DNA from: CAISCU01 sp943361925
GTDB lineage: Bacteria; Bacteroidota; Bacteroidia; UKL13-3
NCBI GenBank assembly: GCA_943361925.1
Contig: CALRIT020000014.1
Coordinates: 52,689-116,688, forward strand
Direction: 5' to 3'
Length of the DNA stretch: 64,000 nucleotides
Both the position numbers and the translations under genes were made by a program. The notes beneath the pieces are model-generated. The model ran no database searches. It was given only the letters and a program-made list of their open reading frames with translations, and was not told the origin of the DNA. Of this stretch, positions 37,745 to 46,971 are shown piece by piece. Each line of letters begins with the position of its first letter. Position 1 is the stretch's first letter.

Positions 37745-38654
37745 TTAAATTCTCTAAATTTCCTGATCTTGTATTTACCACTTTTACATTTGGATAAGTT
37801 TTAATCATGTTTTCATCCAATTCAAGTGTAAAATTACCCTCTTTATTTTTGTTTTGTCTGCAATTACTTAATCTGTATCCTTCTTTACAAGTAATTGGCT
37901 TTAAGCTTCCAATATATTCTTTTTTTACAAAATAGGCATTATTGCCATAACTATTACTTCCTACAAAATAATAACCTTTTTCCTCTGCAAGGTCACAAAG
38001 GGATTGTAATGATGCTCCAAATATTAACCCACTATAATGACAATTATATCTTTCAAAATCATCTACATAAGGTACAGTAATAGACCTATTGTCGCCAAAT
38101 CCACTATTGTATTCCATTATAACTAAAATTGGATTTACAACTTCAATAGATTTCCAAATCCAGTAATCATTTCCATCGATATCAATATGCAGAATTCCTG
38201 GATTTTGAGGCACTTTTTCTTCCAAAAATGCCCGATTGATATTGTCTTTAGTAATAAAGAGCTTCTTTGCGGTTAAATTATATTTCCAATAATAATAATC
38301 GTTTTTGATATAATTAATAAACTCCTCAGAGCCATCCATAATTAATCCACTCCAATTATTATTCATTAATAAAAATCTGGTGTTCGATTCAATATAATTT
38401 TGAACTCCAAATTCAATGAAATATTTATTTGGAAATTTTATTTGATCAATCATATATTGAATAATTCCATCATCTCCAAGCTGTGAAAAAACGGAAAATT
38501 CAATTTTTTCAAAATCATCAACTAAACCTTTTGAAGAGTTTGTAGTTGCAAAAAGGCGGCCATTCAGAATCCTGCTTTGTTCCAATTCTATCCTCTGCCA
38601 GCGCAGAAAAGCATCAATGCCACTCTTTTTCTTTAAAAGGTTTTTTAAATTCAT
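37737..38654 (-). CDS. FkbM-like/Rossmann protein, glycan cluster
   Basis: A 305-residue protein. The central region has FSQLGDDGIIQYMIDQ followed by YFIEFGVQNYIESNTRFLL, a pattern seen in FkbM-like methyltransferase relatives (the 'YSQ.GEDG' group) in capsule and LPS clusters. ILHIDIDGNDYWIWKSI follows, matching the DIDG.E motif region of that group. The usual GxGxG loop is partly replaced (EFGVQN), so methyl transfer is not certain. It overlaps the downstream methyltransferase by 8 nt and lies 6 nt from the upstream glycosyltransferase, which indicates co-expression. Confidence 0.75.
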   Translation of the reverse strand: MNLKNLLKKKSGIDAFLRWQRIELEQSRILNGRLFATTNSSKGLVDDFEKIEFSVFSQLGDDGIIQYMIDQIKFPNKYFIEFGVQNYIESNTRFLLMNNNWSGLIMDGSEEFINYIKNDYYYWKYNLTAKKLFITKDNINRAFLEEKVPQNPGILHIDIDGNDYWIWKSIEVVNPILVIMEYNSGFGDNRSITVPYVDDFERYNCHYSGLIFGASLQSLCDLAEEKGYYFVGSNSYGNNAYFVKKEYIGSLKPITCKEGYRLSNCRQNKNKEGNFTLELDENMIKTYPNVKVVNTRSGNLENLNE

Positions 38655-38660
38655 TTCCTG

Positions 38661-39563
38661 TTATTTAAGCAGTTTTTTTATTTTTTGGATTCCAAATTTA
38701 AGGATACTTGGGTAGAATATATTGTGAATACTGAAAATATCTGCATCCATTTGGTGAATTATCCATTTTGGATGTTTGATATCTGATAATTCAAATGTTT
38801 CCATAAATGCCACTTTATGATTTGGATTTTTTGTATTAAGTGCTTCAGAATCAAAGCCTATATTGCTTACTAAATTTCTTTCTGGCAAAATTGCAAGGCC
38901 ATTTTGACACCACATACTAAATGTCCATTGGTAATCCCAGGTTTCAATTTCTTTATTATATGTTTTATCAAATACAGTTTCCCAAAATTTATAAACTCTA
39001 TTATCTGGGAATATATTTACTAACTCATTTCTCAATTTAAATTCCGGATAACTTTTCATGTCTAAATCATAATGCCTCCAGGCTCTTCTCCAAGTTGCAA
39101 AGCCCCATATATGATTAAATTTTGAGAAGTAGTAGTCTCCAGTTCCAAATTTTCTCCCAAACTGAAAATTATTCCCCGATATATGCATGATTCTTTCATC
39201 ATCAGCATATTTAGATAATAATTCTTCACAAAAACTAAAAAAGCTGAGGTTTGGTAAACAATCGTGTTCAAAAATAATTCCTTGTTCTTCTTGTTCAAAA
39301 AACCAATTGATGCCATTACCTATTGCATATCTTGGACCTTTGTTTTCTTCTTCAAACTTTGTTTTTACTTCACAATCCCAGTCTATAGCATTTAGAATTT
39401 CTGATTGTACTTTTTTTAGGGTTTCTGATTCTCCAACTTTATTCAAACGGGGTCCATCTGAAAACAAGTACAGTTTTTTTACTCCAACAAGTTTTATTCT
39501 TTCCAATACCTGTAATGCCGTATCAGCTCTATTAAATAGTATAAGTAAAACAGGAGTATTCAT
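38661..39563 (-). CDS. Nucleotide-diphospho-sugar transferase-like protein (GT-A fold)
   Basis: A 300-residue protein of the family often labelled HlpA-like or 'nucleotide-diphospho-sugar transferase'. It begins VLLILFNRADTALQVLERI, then LYLFSDGPR, and carries GIIFEHDCLPNLSFFSFCEE, where the E-H-D-C motif takes the place of the DXD metal site of GT-A glycosyltransferases. The region FNHIWGFATWRRAWRHYD is strongly conserved in the family. It probably adds a sugar to a surface glycan, donor and acceptor unknown. The start overlaps the stop of the GT2 gene upstream by 1 nt. Confidence 0.8.
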   Translation of the reverse strand: MNTPVLLILFNRADTALQVLERIKLVGVKKLYLFSDGPRLNKVGESETLKKVQSEILNAIDWDCEVKTKFEEENKGPRYAIGNGINWFFEQEEQGIIFEHDCLPNLSFFSFCEELLSKYADDERIMHISGNNFQFGRKFGTGDYYFSKFNHIWGFATWRRAWRHYDLDMKSYPEFKLRNELVNIFPDNRVYKFWETVFDKTYNKEIETWDYQWTFSMWCQNGLAILPERNLVSNIGFDSEALNTKNPNHKVAFMETFELSDIKHPKWIIHQMDADIFSIHNIFYPSILKFGIQKIKKLLK

Positions 39564-40387
39564 TAAATTCTATTGATTTTTTTGGCCTCAACCAATTCAT
39601 TGTATTTTTTTGGAAAATAGGTCTTAATGATCAGTTTAACTAAAAACATAAATGGTGCTGCTGCAAATCTTTCTGAAACATAATTTCCTATGGCATCATA
39701 TTTTAAAAATGCTGAATGCTTTTGTTCGATGTATTTTTTTAGCTCTTGGAAATTAGGTGCAGTGTCTTTTTTTATCATCGAAACTGCTGCAACTCTGTAA
39801 TCGTATAATGCTTTGTTGATGTGATAAAATTTATGTCCTTTAAACGAAAGGTGTAGCCAAAATTCCCAATCTTCAACGCCCATAAATGGCATATTTTCAT
39901 CATAACCTCCTACTTCTTCCCAGGCCGATTTTCGGTAAATTGCACATGCATCAATGTAATTTCCAATCATCATTTGTTGCAAGTTAAAATCGGGAAGTTC
40001 TGTTGTTCCTTTTTTGTCACCAAAATAATTTGGATTGCTGTAAACTACCGAAAATCCTGCATTTCTATCTAATATTCTAATTGCCTCAGTGATGTATTCG
40101 GGGTTGATACGATTATCAGAATCCAATGGAAGAATATATTCACCCTGAGCTAATTTTATTCCATTGTTTCTGGTTTTACCTAAGCCTTGGTTTACCTGAT
40201 GAATAATTCTATAATTTTCTTCTTTTAATTTATCAAGTGTTTCAATCGTATAAGTATCTGTTGAACCATCGTTTACTATAATTATTTCACATAAACCTTC
40301 AGGTAGTTTTTTTAAACCTGCCAAGGCCTCACGGATATATTTTCCATGATTATAACAAGGTATGATTACAGATATTCTGGGATTCAT
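39563..40387 (-). CDS. Family 2 glycosyltransferase
   Basis: A 274-residue cytoplasmic GT-A enzyme. The GT2 N-terminal pattern is complete: RISVIIPCYNHGKYIREAL, then EIIIVNDGSTD (nucleotide binding), GLGKTRNNGIKLAQGEYILPLDSDN (with DSD as the DXD metal site) and GVEDWEFWLHLSFKG (with the catalytic ED). It transfers a sugar from an NDP-sugar to a growing glycan. It overlaps its neighbours by 1 nt on both sides, a typical sign of a tightly coupled operon. Confidence 0.9.
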   Translation of the reverse strand: MNPRISVIIPCYNHGKYIREALAGLKKLPEGLCEIIIVNDGSTDTYTIETLDKLKEENYRIIHQVNQGLGKTRNNGIKLAQGEYILPLDSDNRINPEYITEAIRILDRNAGFSVVYSNPNYFGDKKGTTELPDFNLQQMMIGNYIDACAIYRKSAWEEVGGYDENMPFMGVEDWEFWLHLSFKGHKFYHINKALYDYRVAAVSMIKKDTAPNFQELKKYIEQKHSAFLKYDAIGNYVSERFAAAPFMFLVKLIIKTYFPKKYNELVEAKKINRI

Positions 40388-41061
40388 TAAACAGATTTTT
40401 TAGCTATAACAACATAGTTCATGGTGTTAATAGGATCAAAAAATTTCCTATCTAACCACTCATAAAACAGGTTATGTAAAGTGCGGGTTATTTTTGGGAA
40501 GGTCATCCATTTTGGTAATGTCAATAATAAGGTTTGACCTAATAATGCCCATTTGCCGCCATTCGGATTAATTTCAGAGATTTCAAATCCTGCTTTTTCC
40601 AAACTCAATCTAAAACCATGTTTTGTAAACCTAAAATAGTCGTAAGGTTCTTCATGTAAAGGCCAGTACATTGGTCCCGAAACGATAAAATGTCCACCCG
40701 GTTTAAGTAGTCTGTAGGCCTCATCAACCATCCCTTGAAAATCACCAACATGTTCAATGGTTTGGGTAGAAAACACGGTGTCAAACGACAAACTTTCCAA
40801 AGGAATTTCCTGCGCCGGACATAAAACATCTACACAATTTCCAGATGATTGGATGATATCGCAGCCGATATATGAATCTATTTTACCTTTAAATAATTCC
40901 AGGTATGGTTTGTTTCCGCATCCAATATCTAAAACCTTGCCCTTTGCATATTTATTTATTGCATCAATTAATGATTCAATAATAAAAACATGTTCCAAAT
41001 AGTAGTAGAAATGTTTTTTTATCTGATAACTATATAATCGTTCAGCGTTTACTTCTCTCAT
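40387..41061 (-). CDS. Class I SAM-dependent methyltransferase (glycan cluster)
   Basis: A 224-residue enzyme. The SAM motif VLDIGCGNKPYLELF (about residues 43-57) is followed by YIGCDI, then FDTVFSTQTIEHVGD (motif II region) and LLKPGGHFIVSGP (motif III). The match is to the Methyltransf_11 group, frequent in polysaccharide clusters. The C-terminal WLDRKFFDPINTMNYVVIAKK resembles other cluster members. It overlaps both neighbours (4 nt and 1 nt). The probable substrate is a sugar or lipid intermediate of the polymer made by this cluster. Confidence 0.85.
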   Translation of the reverse strand: MREVNAERLYSYQIKKHFYYYLEHVFIIESLIDAINKYAKGKVLDIGCGNKPYLELFKGKIDSYIGCDIIQSSGNCVDVLCPAQEIPLESLSFDTVFSTQTIEHVGDFQGMVDEAYRLLKPGGHFIVSGPMYWPLHEEPYDYFRFTKHGFRLSLEKAGFEISEINPNGGKWALLGQTLLLTLPKWMTFPKITRTLHNLFYEWLDRKFFDPINTMNYVVIAKKSV

Positions 41062-41930
41062 ATAACTAGATTTTTATTTACCCCAATTGTTGTTTCTCCA
41101 ACGGTTTCAATTTCAAAGCCTGCATTTAATAATTGGGTATTAATTTTTGCTCTTTCAGCAACTTCATCATGAATTTCTATAGCAATGAATTTAATCTTTG
41201 ATAGAATGGAATTATCTTTTTCAAATGCTTTAAAAACTTCCTTTTCACCACCTTCAATATCAATTTTTAGGATATCAATTATTTCAATTTTTTCATCATT
41301 GAAGATATTTTCAATCGAAATGCAATCAAAACCATCGGGGTCATTTTCATTGGTTTCAATTAATCTTAATGACCATTCTCTTCCATCTCTAAAATTTGTA
41401 TCTAGTTTTAATCTGGTTTTCTTTTCCCATAAACCTGTTTCATAAATATGAATATTAGTAATAGAATTTGAATGAAAATTCTCCTTCAGGTTTTTAATAT
41501 TTTCTTTGGAAGGTTCAATTGAAACTATTCTGTTTATATTGAGATGTTCATTTAAATATAAGGAAGCAAAACCAACATTTGAGCCTGCGTCAACCAAATT
41601 AAGCCCTTTGTTTTGGCTGTATTTTTTTATCAATTCAAGGAATGGTTTATACTCTTGGTTTAAAATGACTTGTTCAAATACTAAAAAGTCAGTTGATTTT
41701 TTTCGAATTCGATAAGAAATGCCATTTTTTGAAATAATATAGGCATTATTATCAGAATTAATTTCATATGAGTTTGATAATGATGCATTTAGAATCCTAT
41801 TTTGTTCTCTTAAGTAACTAGGAATAAATTTATAAAACCTTCCCGGAAGATAGGCCAAAAGCAAAATAGCTTTCTCATTTATTTGCTGAAATGGATTAAT
41901 TCTGTAGCTCATTATTTTTTCAAATAACAT
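41058..41930 (-). CDS. FkbM family methyltransferase, first gene of glycan cluster
   Basis: A 290-residue enzyme. The FkbM hallmark is LNLVDAGSNVGFASLYL (SAM loop), followed by RIVSIEPSKENIKNLKENF, then ISIENIF..DEKIEIIDILKIDIEGGEKEVFKAF, with the DIEG.E motif. FkbM enzymes O-methylate sugars or fatty-acid-like substrates. The 4-nt overlap with the next gene marks the start of a six-gene minus-strand operon. The gene immediately upstream (the lipoprotein at 42036) has a strong terminator in front, so a promoter should lie at 41931-41970, though no clear -7 box was found there. Confidence 0.88.
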   Translation of the reverse strand: MLFEKIMSYRINPFQQINEKAILLLAYLPGRFYKFIPSYLREQNRILNASLSNSYEINSDNNAYIISKNGISYRIRKKSTDFLVFEQVILNQEYKPFLELIKKYSQNKGLNLVDAGSNVGFASLYLNEHLNINRIVSIEPSKENIKNLKENFHSNSITNIHIYETGLWEKKTRLKLDTNFRDGREWSLRLIETNENDPDGFDCISIENIFNDEKIEIIDILKIDIEGGEKEVFKAFEKDNSILSKIKFIAIEIHDEVAERAKINTQLLNAGFEIETVGETTIGVNKNLVI

Positions 41931-41970
41931 ACTTTTAAACTACAATGAAAAAGTGAATGTAGTAGAACAT

Positions 41971-42011
41971 AAAAAAACCTGAATTTCATTTTAAGAAATT
42001 CAGGTTTTTTT
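41971..42011 (-). terminator. Rho-independent terminator after the lipoprotein gene
   Basis: A 17-bp perfect stem (41971-41987 with 41995-42011, loop of 7 nt), core AACCTGAATTTC, ends in a T run on the plus strand and an A run on the other side, so on the minus strand it forms the usual stem plus U-rich tail. It lies 24 nt after the lipoprotein stop. Confidence 0.85.
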
Positions 42012-42035
42012 AGAAATTAAAATTCAGGTTATTTA

Positions 42036-42482
42036 TTAATTCACCTTTGTTAAAACTAAGGCTCCATTTTGGCCTGTTGCCGGATTTACATTTACCCAGG
42101 TAGCATTTGTTAAAGTTCCAGCACTTTTACTAAAAGTAGCTGTAGCTGATTGGATTGTATTTGTGCCTGCACCTGCTCCATAAATATAATTGTATGTGCA
42201 AGAAAATTGGTCACCGGTTAGTGTCCATGTTCCTTTTGCTACTTGGTATTCAGCAAAAAATTTTGTTTCAACTAAAACTGAACCATCTTTTTTAACTGTT
42301 AATACAAAAGGTTGATTTCCAATTCCAGCATCACCTTTTACATTGTAGGTTCCTGTCCATAATCCTTCAACATTGTAAGTAGTTGTAGTTGTTTCCTCAT
42401 CCTTTTTACAAGAAGAAAAAAGACCTGCTGTTAGAATTGTAACAATAAGTAAAGTTGCTGATTTTTTTAAAATGTTTCTCAT
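42036..42482 (-). CDS. Small lipoprotein of unknown function
   Basis: A 148-residue lipoprotein. The frame extends upstream to 42524, but the start at 42482 (MRNILKKSATLLIVTILTAG) gives a clean lipoprotein signal with the lipobox LFSSC, followed by an acidic KKDEE stretch that in Bacteroidota is often found in surface-exposed lipoproteins. The mature domain is beta-rich (GLWTGTYNVKG, VLTVKKDGSVLVE, GTWTLTGDQFSCTYNY), which suggests a lipocalin-like or small beta-barrel fold without a specific family match. Its start is 4 nt downstream of the stop of the FG-GAP protein gene, so the two are probably co-transcribed. Confidence 0.8.
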   Translation of the reverse strand: MRNILKKSATLLIVTILTAGLFSSCKKDEETTTTTYNVEGLWTGTYNVKGDAGIGNQPFVLTVKKDGSVLVETKFFAEYQVAKGTWTLTGDQFSCTYNYIYGAGAGTNTIQSATATFSKSAGTLTNATWVNVNPATGQNGALVLTKVN

Positions 42483-42486
42483 AGGT

Positions 42487-45400
42487 TTAGAATTTATTAA
42501 ATTTAGTATTAATTGTTTGTCCATTTTGTAGTTCTAGAATTAGGTAATACAATCCAGTCTCAAAAGTTGAAACGTCAATTTGATTTAAAACATTGCCACT
42601 TGTGATGAGTTTTCCATCTGATGAGATAATTGAATAACTATTTATGATTTCTTGTGTTTGAATTGTAATGGTTGATTTAGCCGGGTTTGGATATACTTTA
42701 GTTTGATTTTCAATTGATTCATTTAATCTCATTAATTTACTAACAGAGTAAGTTCCATCGAAGTCAACGGCTTTTATTCTGTAATATTTTTCGAAATTTA
42801 TTTCTGATAAATTAAACGAATAATTGTTAATGATTAAATTGTTAAAAGCTTTGACAATTCCAAGACTAAAAAACTCTTTTCCATCTAGACTTTCTTCAAT
42901 TTCATAATGACTTACATTTATTTCATTGGTTGTTCTCCAGTTTATAATTGACTGATTTTCAACTAAGCTAATTGAGCTATTTAACCATGTCATAGGTAAT
43001 GGATCAGTTGTTGAATCTCCCGCAATTGCGTATTCACCATAACCTGTTAAGCCGGTTCTAATTAGTATTGGCGTTGTAGAGCTTCCAAAATTAGTTCCGG
43101 CAGTGCCTTGTAGTGTCCAAATACCATTAGGATTTCTTTTTACTATTCTGATATCAGGAACATTTGTAATTCCCCAGAAACCATCACCAGTTAAAGTTAG
43201 ATTATATGTCCCTCCATTAAATCCATTTCCTGCAGTTAATTTCCAGTAACCATTTGGAGCAGTTTTATTTAAAGTGGCAAATCCTGAGCTAAAATCAAAT
43301 AAAGGCAAGCCCGAATTACCCGGATTTACACTTTCAAAACTACTTAATAATGTTCCTCCTGTAGTTGGTTGGCTGGTAAATTCTATGTTTAATGGTCTAT
43401 ATGATGTTGTACCAATTGGAAATAATCCGTTTACAGAAGTATTTGATGTATTAAACCATCTTAATAATTTTCCTATAATAAAACCATTTGTACGATTTAA
43501 TGTGCCAAGTTGATTTGTTGAAGTTCCAACACTTAAAGTATATATTGATGTATTTAAAATACTAATTAGTGAAAGTGAATTTCTGACATTTAAGTTATTT
43601 GCTAAATTTTTCTGACCCCCGGTTACTACCAAATTAAACATCGAACCTCCCGGTATTGTTTGTGGCAATGAACTCACATATTGCATTGTAGTTAGTGTGT
43701 CAAAAACAGCTTTATTGTAAAAAATATTTCCTTGAATTGTTGTTACGAATTGCCTTCTAAACGACATTGAATCAGCATAAATTGTAAAGTTGGCTGGAAT
43801 AAATAAATTAAAACTTGTTATTGCATCACCAAAAATTAAGCCTGTGTAATTTCCTGAAATACTGAGATTTCCATTGATTGTTGGAGTAGTATTGTTTCTA
43901 ACAGTAAAATAAGCAAATGAGTCATTAAAGCTTATTGGTGCTGGGCCTGAACCATCTGGATTTGTACCCCAGGAGTTTAAATCATTTAAAAAGCCACTTG
44001 ATTTTGAATAGTAGTAGTTAATATTAAAATATGTGGTTCGACTTGGATTTATGGTATTATAATTAGTTAAGTTTCCAGTTCCTACAAATTCCAAACAAGC
44101 GAAATGATAATTTTTACCTAAAGAAATATTATACATGTAAGCTGTATTTCCAGTATCTATTGAAATGATATAATTGCCGTTTCCTAATTGAAAACCACTT
44201 CCGAAATTTGAATCAGAAGTATATAAAATTGTATCTGTTGGTAAAATATTGACTGCTGAATCTAACTTGGCAATGAACATTCTTTTAGCGCCACTTCCTT
44301 TTTTTACCTGAAGTTTGATTCTATTTCCCTCTTTTATTGCAATTAATGAATCACTTTGAATATATGCTCCACCTTGAATGCTTTGGTTTTTATATACATG
44401 CACATTTCCGGAAGAATAATTTGCCAAAGCTAAGTCTGTTTTTCCATCTCCATCAAAATCTCCACTTCTTACTTCAATAGGAGTTGTACCGGTTGAACGT
44501 GTATATGCGGGTAAGAAACTCGATGAATTTATTAATCCCGGGACTGCTTTGTTTTCAAATATGACTACTGAACTATTTTGAATTGAATTAACTATTAATT
44601 CAGGTTTTCCGTCATAATTTAAATCTGAAGCAATTACTCCTTGAAGATTTGAAGTGCCCACAGATAAATAGAATGCTGAAGCAAAACTAATAGTACTTCC
44701 GGTTGTCGTGTTTCTATAAATTGAAAGATTTAATCCACTGTAGTTTGAAGTAATTATGTCGAATTTTCCATCTGAATCGATATCGGCTACACATGAATTA
44801 AGCGGATTTCCCGGTGCATAAATATTTTGTGCAAGTGAAATAGAAAATGTACTTGTTGTTGAATTATTTTTATAAACAGAAACAGTGTTTCCAGAATAAT
44901 TATTTACTGAAATATCTTTCTTTCCATCACCATCAAAATCAAAGCAATTAACACCCGCTGAGCCGGCCCCACTTCCTAAAAATGTTGTAGTTACATTTTG
45001 AAAAGTAATAGCAGTTGCTACCGTAGTTATATTTCTAAATATGCTTAAGTTATTTGAATTATAACTTGCAATCAAAATATCTTGAAGTCCATCTCCATTT
45101 ATATCTTCAATTGCTCCGGTATTTGTTGAAGTTACAGATGGAACTGCAATATCTTGTCGGGTTGCAAATGAACTTGAAGAGAAAATACCTGTTGTGTATT
45201 GATTTCTAAAAATTGAAAAATTTGAACTGCCGGAATAACAAACTAATATGTCCAATTTGGAGTCATTGTTTAAATCTCCCAAATAAACAACTGCAGTTGA
45301 AGTTAATGTTGAAAGTGTAATTGGAGTTCCGTATTCGATTCCACTTCCGGTGTCCAGAAGAATTTTGATTGTTCCCTGGCCAACATTAGAAACTACTAAA

Positions 45401-45555
45401 TCCGGTTTACTGTCTCCATTTAAATCACCAACTGCTAATCCTTGACTGTTAGTACCTGAATTAAAAATTCGTGAATTTTGAAATTTTATTGATGGATTGG
45501 ATTTAGATAAAAACGTTAGTATTAAAAACGAAATAAGGAAGGTGATTTTTTTCAT
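42487..45555 (-). CDS. FG-GAP/VCBS repeat protein with type A T9SS sorting domain
   Basis: A 1,022-residue exported protein with signal peptide MKKITFLISFLILTFLSKS. Residues about 30-385 form an integrin-alpha-like seven-bladed propeller: the D.[DN]GDGK.D[IL] calcium-binding loops recur six or more times (VGDLNGDSKPDLVVSNVG, IEDINGDGLQDILIASYN, FDFDGDGKKDISVNNYS and others). Then a beta-rich region of about 450 residues without a family name precedes a type A T9SS sorting domain (VYPNPAKSTITIQ, SIISSDGKLIT, FETGLYYLILEL). It should be a surface protein that binds polymers or other cells. Confidence 0.85.
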   Translation of the reverse strand: MKKITFLISFLILTFLSKSNPSIKFQNSRIFNSGTNSQGLAVGDLNGDSKPDLVVSNVGQGTIKILLDTGSGIEYGTPITLSTLTSTAVVYLGDLNNDSKLDILVCYSGSSNFSIFRNQYTTGIFSSSSFATRQDIAVPSVTSTNTGAIEDINGDGLQDILIASYNSNNLSIFRNITTVATAITFQNVTTTFLGSGAGSAGVNCFDFDGDGKKDISVNNYSGNTVSVYKNNSTTSTFSISLAQNIYAPGNPLNSCVADIDSDGKFDIITSNYSGLNLSIYRNTTTGSTISFASAFYLSVGTSNLQGVIASDLNYDGKPELIVNSIQNSSVVIFENKAVPGLINSSSFLPAYTRSTGTTPIEVRSGDFDGDGKTDLALANYSSGNVHVYKNQSIQGGAYIQSDSLIAIKEGNRIKLQVKKGSGAKRMFIAKLDSAVNILPTDTILYTSDSNFGSGFQLGNGNYIISIDTGNTAYMYNISLGKNYHFACLEFVGTGNLTNYNTINPSRTTYFNINYYYSKSSGFLNDLNSWGTNPDGSGPAPISFNDSFAYFTVRNNTTPTINGNLSISGNYTGLIFGDAITSFNLFIPANFTIYADSMSFRRQFVTTIQGNIFYNKAVFDTLTTMQYVSSLPQTIPGGSMFNLVVTGGQKNLANNLNVRNSLSLISILNTSIYTLSVGTSTNQLGTLNRTNGFIIGKLLRWFNTSNTSVNGLFPIGTTSYRPLNIEFTSQPTTGGTLLSSFESVNPGNSGLPLFDFSSGFATLNKTAPNGYWKLTAGNGFNGGTYNLTLTGDGFWGITNVPDIRIVKRNPNGIWTLQGTAGTNFGSSTTPILIRTGLTGYGEYAIAGDSTTDPLPMTWLNSSISLVENQSIINWRTTNEINVSHYEIEESLDGKEFFSLGIVKAFNNLIINNYSFNLSEINFEKYYRIKAVDFDGTYSVSKLMRLNESIENQTKVYPNPAKSTITIQTQEIINSYSIISSDGKLITSGNVLNQIDVSTFETGLYYLILELQNGQTINTKFNKF

Positions 45556-45638
45556 TTAGGTAGACCCATAAGTTGTAGTCTTCGAAAATAAGGAAAAAAT
45601 TAAAAAACCTTAATTCCCCTCGATTTTTTAACAATTCA

Positions 45639-46820
45639 CTAAAACCACATCAATTGCTCTAATGAATCTTTTAGGTTATCAATGTCTTGGAGCTTGGCAT
45701 AGTTTTCCATTCCACTAATATTCTGAGGAATTTGTTTGCTTAAAACCTCAAGGGCGTTTAAATTATCCTGTAAATAAGGACCTACAGCTAAGCCTGTTTT
45801 GAAAATTTCCACCAATTTCCCCTCTAATTGGTTTTTATGTCCGATTACAGGTTTGTGAAAATATGCAGCTTTGGTAAGTAAATTCGGTGGAAGAAAATTT
45901 CTGGATTCGTTTAAATAACAAATGTCAAAACTTTGAATAATGCTATTCAGGTGCTGACTATCATCGAGTTTCATTGGACTGATGAAGTTATTTTCGTGTT
46001 TTTCGATAATTAATTTTTGTAGGGCGCTTCGGCTCACTTTATTTCTTGCAGCTGCTTCCATTTCTCCGGCGCACACAAAAAAGTACTTTTCACTCGAAGC
46101 ATTGGCTGCCATTTCAAAAAATCCTGATGCTTCTTCATTTTCTAATAAAATAGTTCCTATAACTATTCTATTTCCTGCCATTGCTTTAATCTGTCCTGCT
46201 AGTTTACTGCCTTCACGGTTGATTGTCCAGTCGGTAATATCCGGCATCACCAGAACCTTTTTATATATACGGCCTTTTAGTTCCTGACTTTTAAATCTGT
46301 CTAAAATGGCAGCACCCACACAATTTTCAGATAAAAACAAATAATCTGGGTCGCCTTTGGATGGATCTGCGTTCAATTTTATTTTTTCAGAATAAAGGTG
46401 AGCTGTGTTTAGAAATAATCCGCTCCAATTATATGGAAACAGATTATCCATCAAAGTTTTTCCGGAAGCAGGTGATATCCATTCATCTACCGGACAAAAG
46501 AAAACCAAATCAATTTTGGTTTCCAGCATTTTTTCGGTTTGTTTTAAACGCCTGCTTAAGTTGTACCAATGTAAACTTCCACTGGCAATTCCTAGGCTTT
46601 CTCCTTGATTTTCATTGCCTTCAGCCGGAAAACATCTGAAAAATCCTGCCTTGTGAGGAAAATTTCTAAGAAGAAATTCATTAACTAAAATCCAGTCCGG
46701 ACTATAAATCCAGACCATTTTGTTCATTTCCAGCAAAGCTTTAGCATATTGCATAGCATAGGTCCGGAAGCGATAAGAGCTCCTTGGAAATATCAATGCT
46801 ACACAAAATACATCTGTCAT
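45639..46820 (-). CDS. Glycosyltransferase family 1/4-like protein
   Basis: A 393-residue protein with the two-Rossmann layout of GT-B glycosyltransferases. The N-terminal domain begins VFCVALIFPRSSYRFRTYAMQYA, and the C-terminal half has RIVIGTILLENEEASGFF, KYFFVCAGEME, and HLNSIIQSFDICYLN followed by NLLTKAAYFHKPVIG, which corresponds to the nucleotide-sugar binding region (usually E.FG...EA..CG.PV) although the glutamate is not obvious. The match is therefore moderate. Substrate unknown. It lies in a single-gene position between the FG-GAP gene and tRNA-Gln. Confidence 0.7.
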   Translation of the reverse strand: MTDVFCVALIFPRSSYRFRTYAMQYAKALLEMNKMVWIYSPDWILVNEFLLRNFPHKAGFFRCFPAEGNENQGESLGIASGSLHWYNLSRRLKQTEKMLETKIDLVFFCPVDEWISPASGKTLMDNLFPYNWSGLFLNTAHLYSEKIKLNADPSKGDPDYLFLSENCVGAAILDRFKSQELKGRIYKKVLVMPDITDWTINREGSKLAGQIKAMAGNRIVIGTILLENEEASGFFEMAANASSEKYFFVCAGEMEAAARNKVSRSALQKLIIEKHENNFISPMKLDDSQHLNSIIQSFDICYLNESRNFLPPNLLTKAAYFHKPVIGHKNQLEGKLVEIFKTGLAVGPYLQDNLNALEVLSKQIPQNISGMENYAKLQDIDNLKDSLEQLMWF

Positions 46821-46971
46821 TTAGCGAAAATCTGACAATATTTCGGCAGAATTCGTTTGAACTCTTCACATATTCACATCGTAAACCCTTAATATTGCGG
46901 CATAAAAGACAGTTTTTTCAAGAAAAATGAAATTTTTTTTAAAAAGGGCTTTACTATTTTCTAAAAATTTC

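Noticed and set aside
39187..39576. 129-codon plus-strand frame
   Set aside because: Antisense to the HlpA-like glycosyltransferase, which has strong family motifs on the minus strand.
37010..41930. A complete capsule or O-antigen locus
   Set aside because: No polymerase, chain-length regulator or flippase is adjacent; the flippase at 49437 is 8 kb away on the other strand and separated by housekeeping genes.
45982..46639. Three plus-strand frames of 67-101 codons
   Set aside because: All are antisense to the glycosyltransferase at 45639-46820 and lack any protein family features.
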